A stretch of DNA of 49,813 nt from an uncultured Clostridia bacterium (GCA_947173485.1 CAMWFH010000020.1:1-49813); one strand, 5' to 3'. Positions 34,794 to 43,947 are shown, counted from the stretch's first letter. Numbers and translations: made by a program. Notes: generated by a model not told the origin, from the letters alone.

Positions 34794-34822
34794 TTGCGAT
34801 CCGCGAAAAGGCGTGCTATACT
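34794..34822 (+). promoter_or_regulatory. Promoter of the SLH-phosphodiester glycosidase operon
   Basis: TTGCGA (34794-34799), 17-bp spacer, TATACT (34817-34822). Confidence 0.7.
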
Positions 34823-34854
34823 GGAGGCACCAACTCTTTCGGAGGGACTACATC

Positions 34855-36537
34855 ATGAAACACCTGAAACAGCGCGTCCTCGCACTGCTGCTGGTCATGG
34901 CTCTTCTGACCCTGCCGGCAGCCGCCTCTGGCGCCAGTCCGGAGTCTGTTCAGCGGGCTGACAAGCTGGCCTCGCTCCATCTGTTCCGCGGCACCAACAC
35001 CGGCTACGACCTGGATAGCGCTCCCACCCGGATGCAGGGCCTGGTGATGCTGATCCGCCTGCTGGGCCAGGAGGCGGAGGCCAAGACCGCCACCGGGGCG
35101 ACTCCCTTCACCGATCTGCCCGCCTGGGGCGCTCCCTATGCCGCCTACGCCTACGCCAACGGCCTGACCAAGGGCACCAGCTCCACCCGCTTCTCCCCGG
35201 ACGATCCCCTGCGGGCGCGGGACTATGTGACCTTCCTGCTCCGGGCCCTGGGCTACAGCGACAGCGCCAAGGAGTTCACCTGGAACAACTGCCTCCAGTT
35301 CGCGGCCTCCATCTCCATGGTCTCCGCGGACAGCGTGGAGGCCCTGGGATCGATCGCTATGGACCGGGGCGACATGGTGGACCTGTCCTTTGCCGCGCTG
35401 ACCTGTTCCATGAAGGGCGGCGAGCAGACCCTGGCGGAGAAGCTCCAGGCCGCCGGCGTGTTCACCAAGGAGGAGGGCAAGGCCGCCGGCGTGCTGGGCG
35501 GCGAGTCCTGGGTCTACACCTACACGGCTTATGACAACTCCACCGTGAGCCATACCCAGCAATCCGTGGCCACCTCCAAGGGGAACGTGAACGTCCATGT
35601 GCTGACGGTGAACACCAAGAGCCCCAACGTCACTGTCAAGGCCGCCATGGTGGATAACACCCTGGGCGCTACCGCGCCCTTCTCCCAGATCGTCCAGTCC
35701 TCCGGGGCCTTCGCGGCGGTCAACGGCAACTTCTTCGCCTCCTATGAAGCCTTCAAGCTGCCCATCGGCCATGTGATGGTGGACGGGGAGTTCCTGTTCG
35801 GCAACACCGGCATCTCCGCCTTGGGCATCACCGCCGATGGCGACCTGCGGGTGGGCCGGCCCTCCCTCTTCACCCGTCTGAAGGCCTCCAACGGCGCGGA
35901 GTGGAGCGCCTACTCCATCAACTCCCCCCATCAGTCCGCGGATGTCAGCATCCTCTACACCGCCGCCTATGGCCGTCCTGTGGACATCACCGCCGCCGGC
36001 TATGTGATGGAGGTGGTGAACGGCACGATCTCGGCCTACCGGGCGGTCTCCGCCGGGGAGAGCGTGAGCGTGCCCGCCAACGGTTATTTCGTCTACATGG
36101 GCAGCGGCTTCGCCTCCACCGATTGGTTCTCCACCCCCGCCGTGGGTGCCGCTGTGACCACGGAATACTACCTTCCCCAGGCGGACGCGGAGGGCTTCAC
36201 CTATGACGGCCTTGTGAGCATCGTCTCCGGCGCGCCCCGGCTGGTGCAGGACGGCGCGATCGTCACGGACCTGGAGCCCGGCTTCACCGAGGAGCGCTTC
36301 ACCACCGCCATCAGCGCCCGTACCGCCGTGGGGATCCACTCCTCCGGCAAGCTGCTCCTCGTCTCCGCCTCCTCCGCCAGTATCCAGCAGATGCGGGAGG
36401 TCATGCTGTCCCTGGGGTGCGTGGACGCCATCAACCTGGACGGCGGCGCGTCCTGCGGTATGTACTATGACGGCGAGTACATCGCGACTCCCGGCCGGGA
36501 GCTGACCACCACGCTCCAGATCTTCGTGAAGAAGTGA
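34855..36537 (+). CDS. SLH-anchored phosphodiester glycosidase (NAGPA family)
   Basis: 560 aa exported protein. Signal peptide residues 1-26 (MKHLKQRVLALLLVMALLTL..., cleavage near ASGA). Two to three SLH motifs (~30-190; APYAAYAYANGLTKGTSST, RFSPDDPLRARDYVTFLLRA) anchor it to the wall. The C-terminal NAGPA/phosphodiester N-acetylglucosaminidase domain (~215-560) has AAVNGNFFASYEAFKLPIG and the NLDGGASC block near the end. Such proteins may remove phosphodiester-linked GlcNAc from wall teichoic acid or other glycopolymers; the bacterial substrate is not settled. Its SLH region is distant from the four large SLH paralogues. Its stop overlaps the GTG start of a GH25 lysozyme. Confidence 0.9.
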   Translation: MKHLKQRVLALLLVMALLTLPAAASGASPESVQRADKLASLHLFRGTNTGYDLDSAPTRMQGLVMLIRLLGQEAEAKTATGATPFTDLPAWGAPYAAYAYANGLTKGTSSTRFSPDDPLRARDYVTFLLRALGYSDSAKEFTWNNCLQFAASISMVSADSVEALGSIAMDRGDMVDLSFAALTCSMKGGEQTLAEKLQAAGVFTKEEGKAAGVLGGESWVYTYTAYDNSTVSHTQQSVATSKGNVNVHVLTVNTKSPNVTVKAAMVDNTLGATAPFSQIVQSSGAFAAVNGNFFASYEAFKLPIGHVMVDGEFLFGNTGISALGITADGDLRVGRPSLFTRLKASNGAEWSAYSINSPHQSADVSILYTAAYGRPVDITAAGYVMEVVNGTISAYRAVSAGESVSVPANGYFVYMGSGFASTDWFSTPAVGAAVTTEYYLPQADAEGFTYDGLVSIVSGAPRLVQDGAIVTDLEPGFTEERFTTAISARTAVGIHSSGKLLLVSASSASIQQMREVMLSLGCVDAINLDGGASCGMYYDGEYIATPGRELTTTLQIFVKK

Positions 36538-37253
36538 CCCTCCGCAAGCGTTGCCTCTGGCTGCTGGCCCTGGCGGCGGTCCTGGGGGCTCTGGGGACCG
36601 CCTGGGCGGTCTGGAACGGGTATATCCTTTTGAACGACCCCAAGGACTATCCGGTCCGGGGCGTGGATGTCTCCTCCTACCAGGGGGAGATCGACTGGGA
36701 GGCCCTGGGCCGGCAGGGCATCGCCTTTGCCTTCATCAAAGCTACTGAGGGCACCACCCTCACCGACCGGTGCTACCAGGCCAACGCCGCCGGGGCCAGG
36801 GCGGCGGGGATGCCCTTTGGGGCGTACCACTTCTTCACCACTACCTCCCCTGGCCGGACCCAGGCGGAGAACTTCATCGCCGCCATAGGCGCCGATTCGG
36901 GGGAGCTGCCCCCGGTGATCGATCTGGAGGTCCAGGGGGAGCAGGTGGCGGAGGAGCTGGCCATCATGGTGGCGGCGCTGGAGGACGCCTACGGCACAGC
37001 GCCCATCCTGTATGTCACCGGGGAGACCTACCGACTGTATGTGGAGGGGCGGTACCCGGACTGTCCGGTCTGGATCCGCAGCGTATACCGCGCCCCCGCC
37101 GTGGCGTGGACCTTTTGGCAGTACGCCAACCGGGGCCGGCTGGAGGGCTATGAGGGGTCCGAGCCATTCATCGACTTGAACGTGTTCAACGGCACCGCGG
37201 CGGAGTTCTCCGCCTTTACCGGACAGCGCTGTCCCACCCCGCAGACCGCATGA
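36534..37253 (+). CDS. GH25 family lysozyme (muramidase)
   Basis: 239 aa, N-terminal hydrophobic anchor or signal (residues ~7-27), then a full GH25 barrel: GVDVSSYQGEIDWEALG, FAFIKATEGT, PFGAYHFF, PPVIDLEVQG (the acidic catalytic pair) and FWQYANRG. It cleaves the beta-1,4 bond between MurNAc and GlcNAc. The start is a GTG overlapping the upstream stop (GTGA), so synthesis is probably coupled to the SLH-anchored glycosidase; together they suggest cell-wall remodelling at the surface. Confidence 0.92.
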   Translation: MTLRKRCLWLLALAAVLGALGTAWAVWNGYILLNDPKDYPVRGVDVSSYQGEIDWEALGRQGIAFAFIKATEGTTLTDRCYQANAAGARAAGMPFGAYHFFTTTSPGRTQAENFIAAIGADSGELPPVIDLEVQGEQVAEELAIMVAALEDAYGTAPILYVTGETYRLYVEGRYPDCPVWIRSVYRAPAVAWTFWQYANRGRLEGYEGSEPFIDLNVFNGTAAEFSAFTGQRCPTPQTA

Positions 37254-37260
37254 AACGAGA

Positions 37261-37298
37261 ACGCCCTGCCGCAGTACAGACCGCGGCAGGGCGTTTTA
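37261..37298. terminator. Bidirectional terminator after the GH25 gene
   Basis: Perfect 12-bp stem (37261-37272 with 37283-37294), 10-base loop, then TTTATG; it lies between convergent genes. Confidence 0.8.
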
Positions 37299-37307
37299 TG
37301 TATCGCT

Positions 37308-38909
37308 CTATCGGACAGGGGGGACTTCCTCCCTCATCATAAGGCCATCGTGCAGCTGCCGCAGGTCGGCCAGCTCCTGGCAGAAGCCATCGTCCGTCAG
37401 GTCCCAGGGCTGGATCTCCCTGGCTAGGATGCTCTGGCAGTACCGGCGGGCCTCCGCCTCATCCTTCTTGGTGCCGATCCCCAGGGCATAGCACCTGGCC
37501 AGACGGCAGAGGCTGGGCAGGTCGTCCATATCCGCCCCCTGCTGGTAGTAGGAGAAGGCCTTGTTGCTGTTGACCTTGACGTGGATGCCCTCCTCGTAGA
37601 ACCGGCCCAGGGCCCAGAAGGCGCTCTCCTCCCCCTCCTTGGCCGCCATACGGTACCAGCGGAGGGCCTGGGCCATATCGCCCTCGCTCTCGAAGCAGCG
37701 GCCCAGGTTGTACATGGCGCACTCGCTGCCCTGCTCCGCAGCCATCTGGTACCATTTCAGGGCGGTCTCCCGGTCGGCCGGCAGGCCCACCCCCCGGAGA
37801 TAGCACTCCGCCAGGTTGTTCATCGCGCCGCTGTCACCCATGGACGCGGCCTTTAAGTAGAGGGCGGCGGCCCGCTCCCCGTTGACCTCCACGCCGATGC
37901 CGTACTCAAAGCAAAAGCCCAGCTGGGCCACCGCCTGGGCGCTGCCCCGCTCCGCCGCCCGGCCATACCAGAGGACCGCCTGCTGGGGATCCCTCTGCAC
38001 GCCGTGGCCGAACTGGCGGCACCGGCCCAGCTGGAGGGCACACTGGGGGCTCCCTGACCGCCAGCCCCGCTGCCAGATGGTGATGGCCTGGGCGATGTCC
38101 CGCTCTGTGCCGATGCCCTCGTCATAGCAGCGGCCCAGATGGAAGAGGCCCTGGAGGTCCCCCTGCTTGGCGGCGGCGCTGTACCAGCGGAAGGCCTCCT
38201 GCTGGTCCTGCTCCACGAATTTGCCCCGCTCCAGCAGCCGGCCTAAGCAGCACTGCCCGTCGGCGTCCCCATTCCCGGCGGCTTCACGGTACCAGTGGAG
38301 GGCCTGGGCGGGGTTGATCTCCGTGCCGATGCCGAACTCGTAATGCCGCCCCAGGGCGGACTGGCCCATAGGGTCGCCGCCCATGGCGGAGAGGCGCAGC
38401 CAGTCCATGGCGGCGTCGATATCGCGGTCCAACCCTACGCCGCATTCGCAGCAGTGGGCCATCAGCCGTACCGCCCGCCCGACGCCCCGCTCCAGGGCCT
38501 TGCGGTAAAGGGACAGGGCCCGCTGTGGGTCCTTGGCGGTACCGATCCCATTCTCCAGGCAGACGCCCAGGTTGCACAGGGCGGGGGCATAGCCCAGCTC
38601 GCCCGCCTGCTCATAGAGCCAGACCGCCATCTTAGGCTCAGCGGCTACGCCGAGGCCCTGCTCATAGCACCAGCCGAGGTTGGAGGTCCCCCAGCCGCTG
38701 CCCAGCTCCGCCGCTTTGGAGAAGCATTCCACTGCCCGTTTCGGGTCCTGGTCAGGCCGGTCCAGCCAGTGTACGCCCAGCGCGCCCCAATCGTCACCGG
38801 ACAGCTGCTCCTCCGCTACCGCGGGCATAGTCTTACCGCAGCGCGGGCAGGCCGGCGCTGCCTGGACGCTCTCTTCCCAGTGGGAACAGCTCACACAATG
38901 ATAGACCAT
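37308..38909 (-). CDS. Sel1-like (TPR-related) repeat protein with N-terminal zinc ribbon
   Basis: 533 aa cytoplasmic protein. A short zinc ribbon at residues ~5-28 (CVSC and CPRC pairs) is followed by about eleven Sel1 repeats of ~36 residues covering nearly the whole protein (e.g. ALGRHYEFGIGTEINPAQA, NLAECYLRGVGLPADRETA). Sel1 arrays are protein-interaction scaffolds; no partner is apparent. The start is the ATG 38907-38909 behind GGAGG. It has its own promoter at 38955-38983 and is convergent with the GH25 gene. Confidence 0.9.
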   Translation of the reverse strand: MVYHCVSCSHWEESVQAAPACPRCGKTMPAVAEEQLSGDDWGALGVHWLDRPDQDPKRAVECFSKAAELGSGWGTSNLGWCYEQGLGVAAEPKMAVWLYEQAGELGYAPALCNLGVCLENGIGTAKDPQRALSLYRKALERGVGRAVRLMAHCCECGVGLDRDIDAAMDWLRLSAMGGDPMGQSALGRHYEFGIGTEINPAQALHWYREAAGNGDADGQCCLGRLLERGKFVEQDQQEAFRWYSAAAKQGDLQGLFHLGRCYDEGIGTERDIAQAITIWQRGWRSGSPQCALQLGRCRQFGHGVQRDPQQAVLWYGRAAERGSAQAVAQLGFCFEYGIGVEVNGERAAALYLKAASMGDSGAMNNLAECYLRGVGLPADRETALKWYQMAAEQGSECAMYNLGRCFESEGDMAQALRWYRMAAKEGEESAFWALGRFYEEGIHVKVNSNKAFSYYQQGADMDDLPSLCRLARCYALGIGTKKDEAEARRYCQSILAREIQPWDLTDDGFCQELADLRQLHDGLMMREEVPPVR

Positions 38910-38954
38910 AGCAAAAACGACCTCCTTATACCAGCGCTCGTGTGGTTTGCCTTT

Positions 38955-38983
38955 AGTATAACGAACTTTTTTGAAAAAGGCAA
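38955..38983 (-). promoter_or_regulatory. Promoter of the Sel1-repeat gene
   Basis: Minus strand TTGCCT (38978-38983), 17-bp spacer, TATACT (38955-38960). Confidence 0.7.
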
Positions 38984-39138
38984 GAATATTGCGGAAAAAA
39001 TCAAAAAATGCAGGCAAATTGCCTATTTTTGTGCAAAAATTGGAAAATATTGCAAGGTGGCCGGACGGTAGGTGGGTTTTGGGTGGGATAGATGGATTTT
39101 TTGTGCATGGTCCGCCGCTCCATCGCTACCGCAAAGTG

Positions 39139-39550
39139 GCCGTCTACCATCCCGGTCTACCAAAATGTCTACCAAGCCAAAAGTCCTGTATCCCCTGGGG
39201 CGCAAGGGATACAGGACTTCCTTTTTCTGTAAGATGGGCGTTTTTTGGCCTCTCCGTCTACCAAGATGTCTACCAAACCCCACCCCCCGAACCCCGCTAT
39301 CCCCGATGCCCCAGGGGTTTGCGGGCTGGGTACTGTTTCCATGTAAGGGGCGATAATGCGCCGCTTTGATTGAATATTTCGGACGTGTTTCCAGCGGATA
39401 CTTCATCAAATCGGGTCGATATCGAACTTTTCCGTCAAGATGGAAAAATCAAACAAGGAGGACCCAAACGTATGAGAAATCTGAAAAAGATTCTCAGCCT
39501 GGCGTTGGCTCTGGTCATGGTGATGAGCCTTTTGACCGTTGCTGGCGCCA
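39139..39550 (+). repeat. SLH leader repeat, copy 2 (412 bp)
   Basis: Near-identical to 20763-21174 (one difference seen by eye, at 39177). It contains the same five GTCTACCA octamers (39142, 39155, 39167, 39256, 39268), a T-tailed hairpin (39181-39226), the ribosome binding site and the signal-peptide codons of SLH gene 3. The 562-bp interval 38910-39471 holds this leader, the Sel1 promoter and an AT-rich stretch (38985-39050) in which I see no gene. Confidence 0.9.
39181..39226 (+). terminator. Hairpin with T-tract in the SLH 3 leader
   Basis: Same 14-bp stem as in the SLH 2 leader (39181-39194 with 39206-39219), followed by CCTTTTT. Confidence 0.8.
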
Positions 39551-42500
39551 GAGAGTTCAACGATGCTGCGGATATCGAGCACACCGAAGCCGTTGAAGTC
39601 ATGTCGTCCCTTGGCGTCATCAACGGCAAGGGCAACAACACCTTCGACCCCAAGGGCAACGTCACCCGTGCCGAGATGGCCAAGATGATCACCCTGATCT
39701 CCCTTGGCAACGTGGAGCCCAATGCTTTCCTGGGCACTACCACCAACCTGACCGACATCAACGGTCACTGGGCTGAGGCGTACATCAAGTACTGCTACTC
39801 CCAGGGCATCATCGCTGGCCGGGGCAACGGCATCTTCGATCCCAATGCCAATGTGACCGCCACTGAGGCCGCCCGTATGCTGCTGGTCGCCATTGGCTAC
39901 AACGCTGACGTCCAGGTGTACACCGGCGCTTCCTGGGCCATCAACGTGGTCCGTGACGCTACCACCTCCGGCTTCTATGATGATGTTACCGTCACCTCCA
40001 CCGAGATTCTGAACCGTGACAAGGCCGCTCAGATGATGTACAACGCTCTGAACGCATTCGTCATCGTCAAGACCTCTGAGCAGAGCCGTGTCGATGGCAG
40101 CATCGTGGACAGTTACGGCAAGGGCACTGAGACCCTGCTGAACAAGGCTTTCAAGGGCCAGATCTACGTTGGTACCTTCACTGGCAACCATAACACCGAT
40201 AGCTCCATCCCCACTGGCAACATCCAGGTGAAGGGCGATTTGGAGAAGGATTACCAGGGCCTGGGCGACCAGGGCGAGACCGCCAACTTCCCCTATGAGT
40301 TTGATATCTCCCACATCGGCGAGGAAGTCAAGGTCATCTTCAAGGATGGCACTTCCGGCACTCCCGAGCAGCCCGACCGACTGGACACCATCTATGGTGT
40401 GTATGTGACCGGTTCCTCCAATGTTGTCACTGCGACCATGGACAACGTTGGCGACCAGAAGAGCAACAAGAAGGAAATCAAGGTCAGCGGCACTACTTAT
40501 AAAACCGCCGCAGACGTTGATGTGATCTACAACTATGACAGCGGTTGGAGTGTCGGCTCCTACGTCAGTGGTAGCAAAGATGCGGACAACGGCAGTAATA
40601 CCGGTGGCAGTGACGGTAAGGGTGTCAACAGCGCTCTGACTACCGCCATCAAAGACACCAAGTCTAACGCCATTAAGCTGGTCTTCAATGGCGATAGCGA
40701 GGTTACCGCTATTTACGTCACCGAGTACAAGTTGGGCAAGGTGACCTCCGTCACCAGCGACAAGATCTCCATCTCCGGCGTGGGTGCTTTTGATATCGAG
40801 GACAACGATATCTACTCCGGCGTTGCCAAGGATGACGTGGTGGTCTACACCCGCTTCTACTCCGATGACGACCTGGACGATGCCTACTTCACCGTCCAGC
40901 TGGCCGAGACCGTCGAGGGCACTCTGACCGCTTACGACGCTACCGACAACACCTCCGACCAGAAGAAGGCCTCTATCGACGGCACTTCCTATAAGATCTT
41001 CGGCAAAAAGCTGGAAGCCAACCTGACCGACGACGCCATCACCAACCTGGTCAGCCACAACGGCGTGGGCAAGGCTGTTAAGGCCTACATGGTCAACGGC
41101 ATGATCGGCGCTCTCCAGGCCGTTGAGGAGGGCACCCGGAACTACGCCCTGGTGATGGGCACCAATGGCAATACCACTAATACCAACAACATGACTGAGG
41201 GCAAGGTCCGCCTGCTCCTCACCGATGGCACCAAGGCTACCTATGTCATCGATGAAAAGAGCACCGTGAGCCAGGCCGCTGCCGGTAAGCTCATCCGTTA
41301 CAGCGTGAAGAGCAACGGCAATCTGGATATCGTTGAAGTGTACAACACTGCTGCTTCTGTCGCCAATGGTGCGCTGGTCTGGAACAACGACACCAAACAG
41401 GTCGCCGTTTCCGCTGGCGTGGCCGCTTCCAACAGCGTCCTCTTTGTTAAGACCGGGGTTGGCGCGGACGATTGGAAGGTCTATAACATCCGCGACCTGA
41501 AGAGCATCACCGCCAGCGGTGCCAAGACCGTGACCTACGCCCGCAACACCTCCGGCCAGGTCGTGGCCGCCGCTGTTGACCTGGGCAGCGCTCCCGCCGG
41601 TGACGGCAGCACCCGCTACGGCCTGGTGACCGCTCAGAACGGCATCACCACCATCGATGACACCAACTACAGCCAGTACACCATCTGGACCGGCGAGGAG
41701 AGTGTCACTGTATACATTGAGGGTAGTAACCGGGCCGAGCTGCTCGAGAAGCAGATGTACAAGTTCGATCTGACCGCCGATCGGAAGTACAGCACCAAGA
41801 CGGGCAACTTCGTCGATCTTACCGACAATACCGATGACAAGGGCCGGAACGTCGCTGTCAAGGAGTACAACGAGGGTGACAAGATCCTGAGCTACTACAC
41901 CAACCTGACCCAGAACGATCAGGGTGACTGGATTGGCGACGATCGCACTCTGGAGACCAAGGCTGTTGACGACGATGTCCAGATCATCTATGTGGACGCC
42001 GACGGCAAGAAGGCCGGCTCCCCAATCGGTGTGACCCCCTTCAACGCCTCCACTGGCTTTGCCAATGCCAAGATCATTGTTGACAACAGCAAGATCATCG
42101 CCATCATTGTGGGCTCTAATTTCGACACCAACGTGGACGGCAGCAAGACCCAGGTCTGGACCCCCGTTGTTACGCTTCCTGCTCCTGAAATCGACACTAA
42201 CAAGGACACCGCCGGCGCGGGCACTGCCGCGGAGAACAAGTACAAAGTCACTGTTCCCACTGAGGACCTCCGCAGCGGCGATGACATTGTCGTGACCGTT
42301 GAGAAGACCAAGGATGATGCTGCGAAGCTGGAGACCGTGACCATCGACTACAAAATCACTACCACAACTCGGGCTACCATTACCGGTACTGTGACCGTGG
42401 AGTTCGCCGCCACTGACCGCGCTGGTACAAAGAAGACCGCTACTATCGAGGATGTGACCGGCAAGCTGACCATCACCAACACCACTGTTGCGGCCAAGGC

Positions 42501-43158
42501 CGTACTGCCTGAGGGCGCCACTGCGGCTGACATCAACGCCAAGCTGAATGCGTCTGACCGCGTGGAGACTACTGGTACTGTGAGCGGGGATATCACTGTT
42601 CCCGCCAACAAGACCCTGGTCGTGAGTGCGGGCGCTCCCACCATCACCGGTGCTGGTACCGTCGAGGTCCCCGCTGAGGGCAGCCTGACCTATACCGATC
42701 TGGATGATCTGGCTGAAAAGCTGGGCACTGCCGTTACCGCTCCCACAGCGGGTGACGCCTCTGGTGTGGACGCTCCCAAGGCCCCTGTGCTGAAAGGTGA
42801 GGGCAAGCTCCCCGCTTTCGATCCCAGTGCAACGATTGATGAGCTCGCTAGCAAGTTCGGTACCGAAGGGGATACGATTTCTGTCTACACCATCACTCTC
42901 CCGAGCGTGAAGGCCAGCGATAAGCTCAGCGCCAAGCGGACCACCAACAATGAGGAGGTCAACATGGTGTTCGGTGCTGGTAATGCGACCGAGTACGCTG
43001 TACAGTCTGGCGACCTTACGAATGTCGCCGCGGACGGTGCTGGTAGCCTGGTCCTCAGCATTGCCGTGGCCAGCTCTACCACCAAGATCGTATACTCTGT
43101 GCAGACCGGCGACGAGGCCGCTCGGACCTATACCTACAACTTCAACGCCGCTGAGTGA
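39472..43158 (+). CDS. S-layer homology (SLH) surface protein 3
   Basis: Intact 1228-residue exported paralogue. Its first 26 residues (signal peptide) are identical to SLH protein 2. SLH motifs lie at ~27-80, ~93-145 and weakly ~160-205 (DPKGNVTRAEMAKMI, GHWAEAYIKYCYSQGII). The shared core (IGEEVKVIFKDGT, YMVNGMIGAL, VQIIYVDADGKKAGS) extends to about residue 890. The ~330-residue C-terminal part is different from the other three (Thr/Val/Ala-rich beta segments, no exact tandem repeat). The start is the ATG 39472-39474 behind AAGGAGG. It converges on tail-fibre-like gene C. Confidence 0.94.
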   Translation: MRNLKKILSLALALVMVMSLLTVAGAREFNDAADIEHTEAVEVMSSLGVINGKGNNTFDPKGNVTRAEMAKMITLISLGNVEPNAFLGTTTNLTDINGHWAEAYIKYCYSQGIIAGRGNGIFDPNANVTATEAARMLLVAIGYNADVQVYTGASWAINVVRDATTSGFYDDVTVTSTEILNRDKAAQMMYNALNAFVIVKTSEQSRVDGSIVDSYGKGTETLLNKAFKGQIYVGTFTGNHNTDSSIPTGNIQVKGDLEKDYQGLGDQGETANFPYEFDISHIGEEVKVIFKDGTSGTPEQPDRLDTIYGVYVTGSSNVVTATMDNVGDQKSNKKEIKVSGTTYKTAADVDVIYNYDSGWSVGSYVSGSKDADNGSNTGGSDGKGVNSALTTAIKDTKSNAIKLVFNGDSEVTAIYVTEYKLGKVTSVTSDKISISGVGAFDIEDNDIYSGVAKDDVVVYTRFYSDDDLDDAYFTVQLAETVEGTLTAYDATDNTSDQKKASIDGTSYKIFGKKLEANLTDDAITNLVSHNGVGKAVKAYMVNGMIGALQAVEEGTRNYALVMGTNGNTTNTNNMTEGKVRLLLTDGTKATYVIDEKSTVSQAAAGKLIRYSVKSNGNLDIVEVYNTAASVANGALVWNNDTKQVAVSAGVAASNSVLFVKTGVGADDWKVYNIRDLKSITASGAKTVTYARNTSGQVVAAAVDLGSAPAGDGSTRYGLVTAQNGITTIDDTNYSQYTIWTGEESVTVYIEGSNRAELLEKQMYKFDLTADRKYSTKTGNFVDLTDNTDDKGRNVAVKEYNEGDKILSYYTNLTQNDQGDWIGDDRTLETKAVDDDVQIIYVDADGKKAGSPIGVTPFNASTGFANAKIIVDNSKIIAIIVGSNFDTNVDGSKTQVWTPVVTLPAPEIDTNKDTAGAGTAAENKYKVTVPTEDLRSGDDIVVTVEKTKDDAAKLETVTIDYKITTTTRATITGTVTVEFAATDRAGTKKTATIEDVTGKLTITNTTVAAKAVLPEGATAADINAKLNASDRVETTGTVSGDITVPANKTLVVSAGAPTITGAGTVEVPAEGSLTYTDLDDLAEKLGTAVTAPTAGDASGVDAPKAPVLKGEGKLPAFDPSATIDELASKFGTEGDTISVYTITLPSVKASDKLSAKRTTNNEEVNMVFGAGNATEYAVQSGDLTNVAADGAGSLVLSIAVASSTTKIVYSVQTGDEAARTYTYNFNAAE

Positions 43159-43191
43159 CCCCATTTCCCGATAACTCAGCGTATAAAGGAA

Positions 43192-43228
43192 GCCCCCGGA
43201 CCATCGGTCCGGGGGCCTTCCCCTTTTT
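43192..43228. terminator. Terminator between SLH gene 3 and tail-fibre-like gene C
   Basis: Perfect 11-bp stem (43192-43202 with 43206-43216), ATC loop, then CTTCCCCTTTTTT. Its stem is nearly the same as the one at 45767-45798 beside gene D. Confidence 0.85.
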
Positions 43229-43231
43229 TCG

Positions 43232-43744
43232 TTACCGAAACGCCACATAGTAATAGTATGTATCCTTCCGGTTGGCATCGATTCGGTTCCCGTCCGAGCT
43301 CACCACCACCAAATCGTTCCCGCTGATGGAAGCGATGTCCAAGCCGCTGCTGCTCCGCATAGGATACCCCGGCGCTACGAACCCAGAGGCGGCAAAGCCG
43401 GAAAAGCCCAGGTCCCCGCCCTTGGGCTGGAACCACACCGCCTTGGGGGTGAAGCCCAGAGAGATCCGCTGGGTGCCGCCGGTGCCGTAGTAGCTCCCGA
43501 GGGTGACGGAGACCTTACCGTCGAGCTGGCTCTGGAGGCTGGTCGTGGTGGTCTTGTCGGCTTTGGCGCTTTGCAGTGCCGTCAGGGCCGCGTTGGCGGC
43601 GGCGAGGGCGGACTGGTCCGCTTTGCTGCTCTCCAGTCCGGCCAGCGCCGCCTCGACCTTGGCGTTGTCGCTGTTGAAGTCCTCCATCACGATGCGGTCG
43701 GACTTCTCCCACTGGGAGAGCTTGTACTTGTTCGTCTTTTTCAT
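43232..43744 (-). CDS. Phage tail-fibre-like small protein C (170 aa)
   Basis: Third family member. Head MKKTNKYKLSQWEKSDRIVM and EDFNSDNAKVEAALAGL; Ala-rich coiled-coil region (~35-75; QSALAAANAALTALQSAKAD); C-terminal beta domain with RISLGFTPKAVWF and YYYYVAFR. The heptad segment resembles protein A, and the head is closest to B and D. The ATG 43742-43744 lies behind GAAGGAT. Site C and then the recombinase gene lie directly upstream, so an inversion between C and D would place this gene downstream of the recombinase. No signal peptide; function unknown. Confidence 0.82.
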   Translation of the reverse strand: MKKTNKYKLSQWEKSDRIVMEDFNSDNAKVEAALAGLESSKADQSALAAANAALTALQSAKADKTTTTSLQSQLDGKVSVTLGSYYGTGGTQRISLGFTPKAVWFQPKGGDLGFSGFAASGFVAPGYPMRSSSGLDIASISGNDLVVVSSDGNRIDANRKDTYYYYVAFR

Positions 43745-43750
43745 CTGTCT

Positions 43751-43835
43751 ATCCTTCTTTCTAAATAGTTAACGGAAATCCCGTTACACCATAGGGGTGT
43801 AACGGCCTTTTATTGCACGCCGCCGTGCAACAGAA
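43751..43835. repeat. Lox/dif-like site C (5-bp spacer variant)
   Basis: Core 43781-43805: arms CCGTTACACC (43781-43790) and GGTGTAACGG (43796-43805), spacer ATAGG, one base shorter than in A, B and D. The outer inverted repeat (TTGCACGCCGCCGTGCAA, 43813-43830) matches site D, not A or B. The site lies between tail-fibre-like gene C and the recombinase. Confidence 0.75.
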
Positions 43836-43933
43836 AGTGGAGCACCCTGCCGCAGTCTTTTTACCCATTGGCACATTATTTTGCTAAAATAGGATGGACT
43901 TTCTCCCGCTTTTTCGCTACAGTTTTCTCACAT

Positions 43934-43947
43934 TCGACAAATGTCGA
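43934..43947 (+). promoter_or_regulatory. Palindrome before the recombinase gene
   Basis: TCGACA-AA-TGTCGA, a perfect 6-2-6 palindrome 33 bp before the ATG. A -10-like TAAAAT lies at 43885-43890, with only a weak -35 (TTACCC, 18-bp spacer). The palindrome is a candidate operator or recombinase-binding site. Confidence 0.45.
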
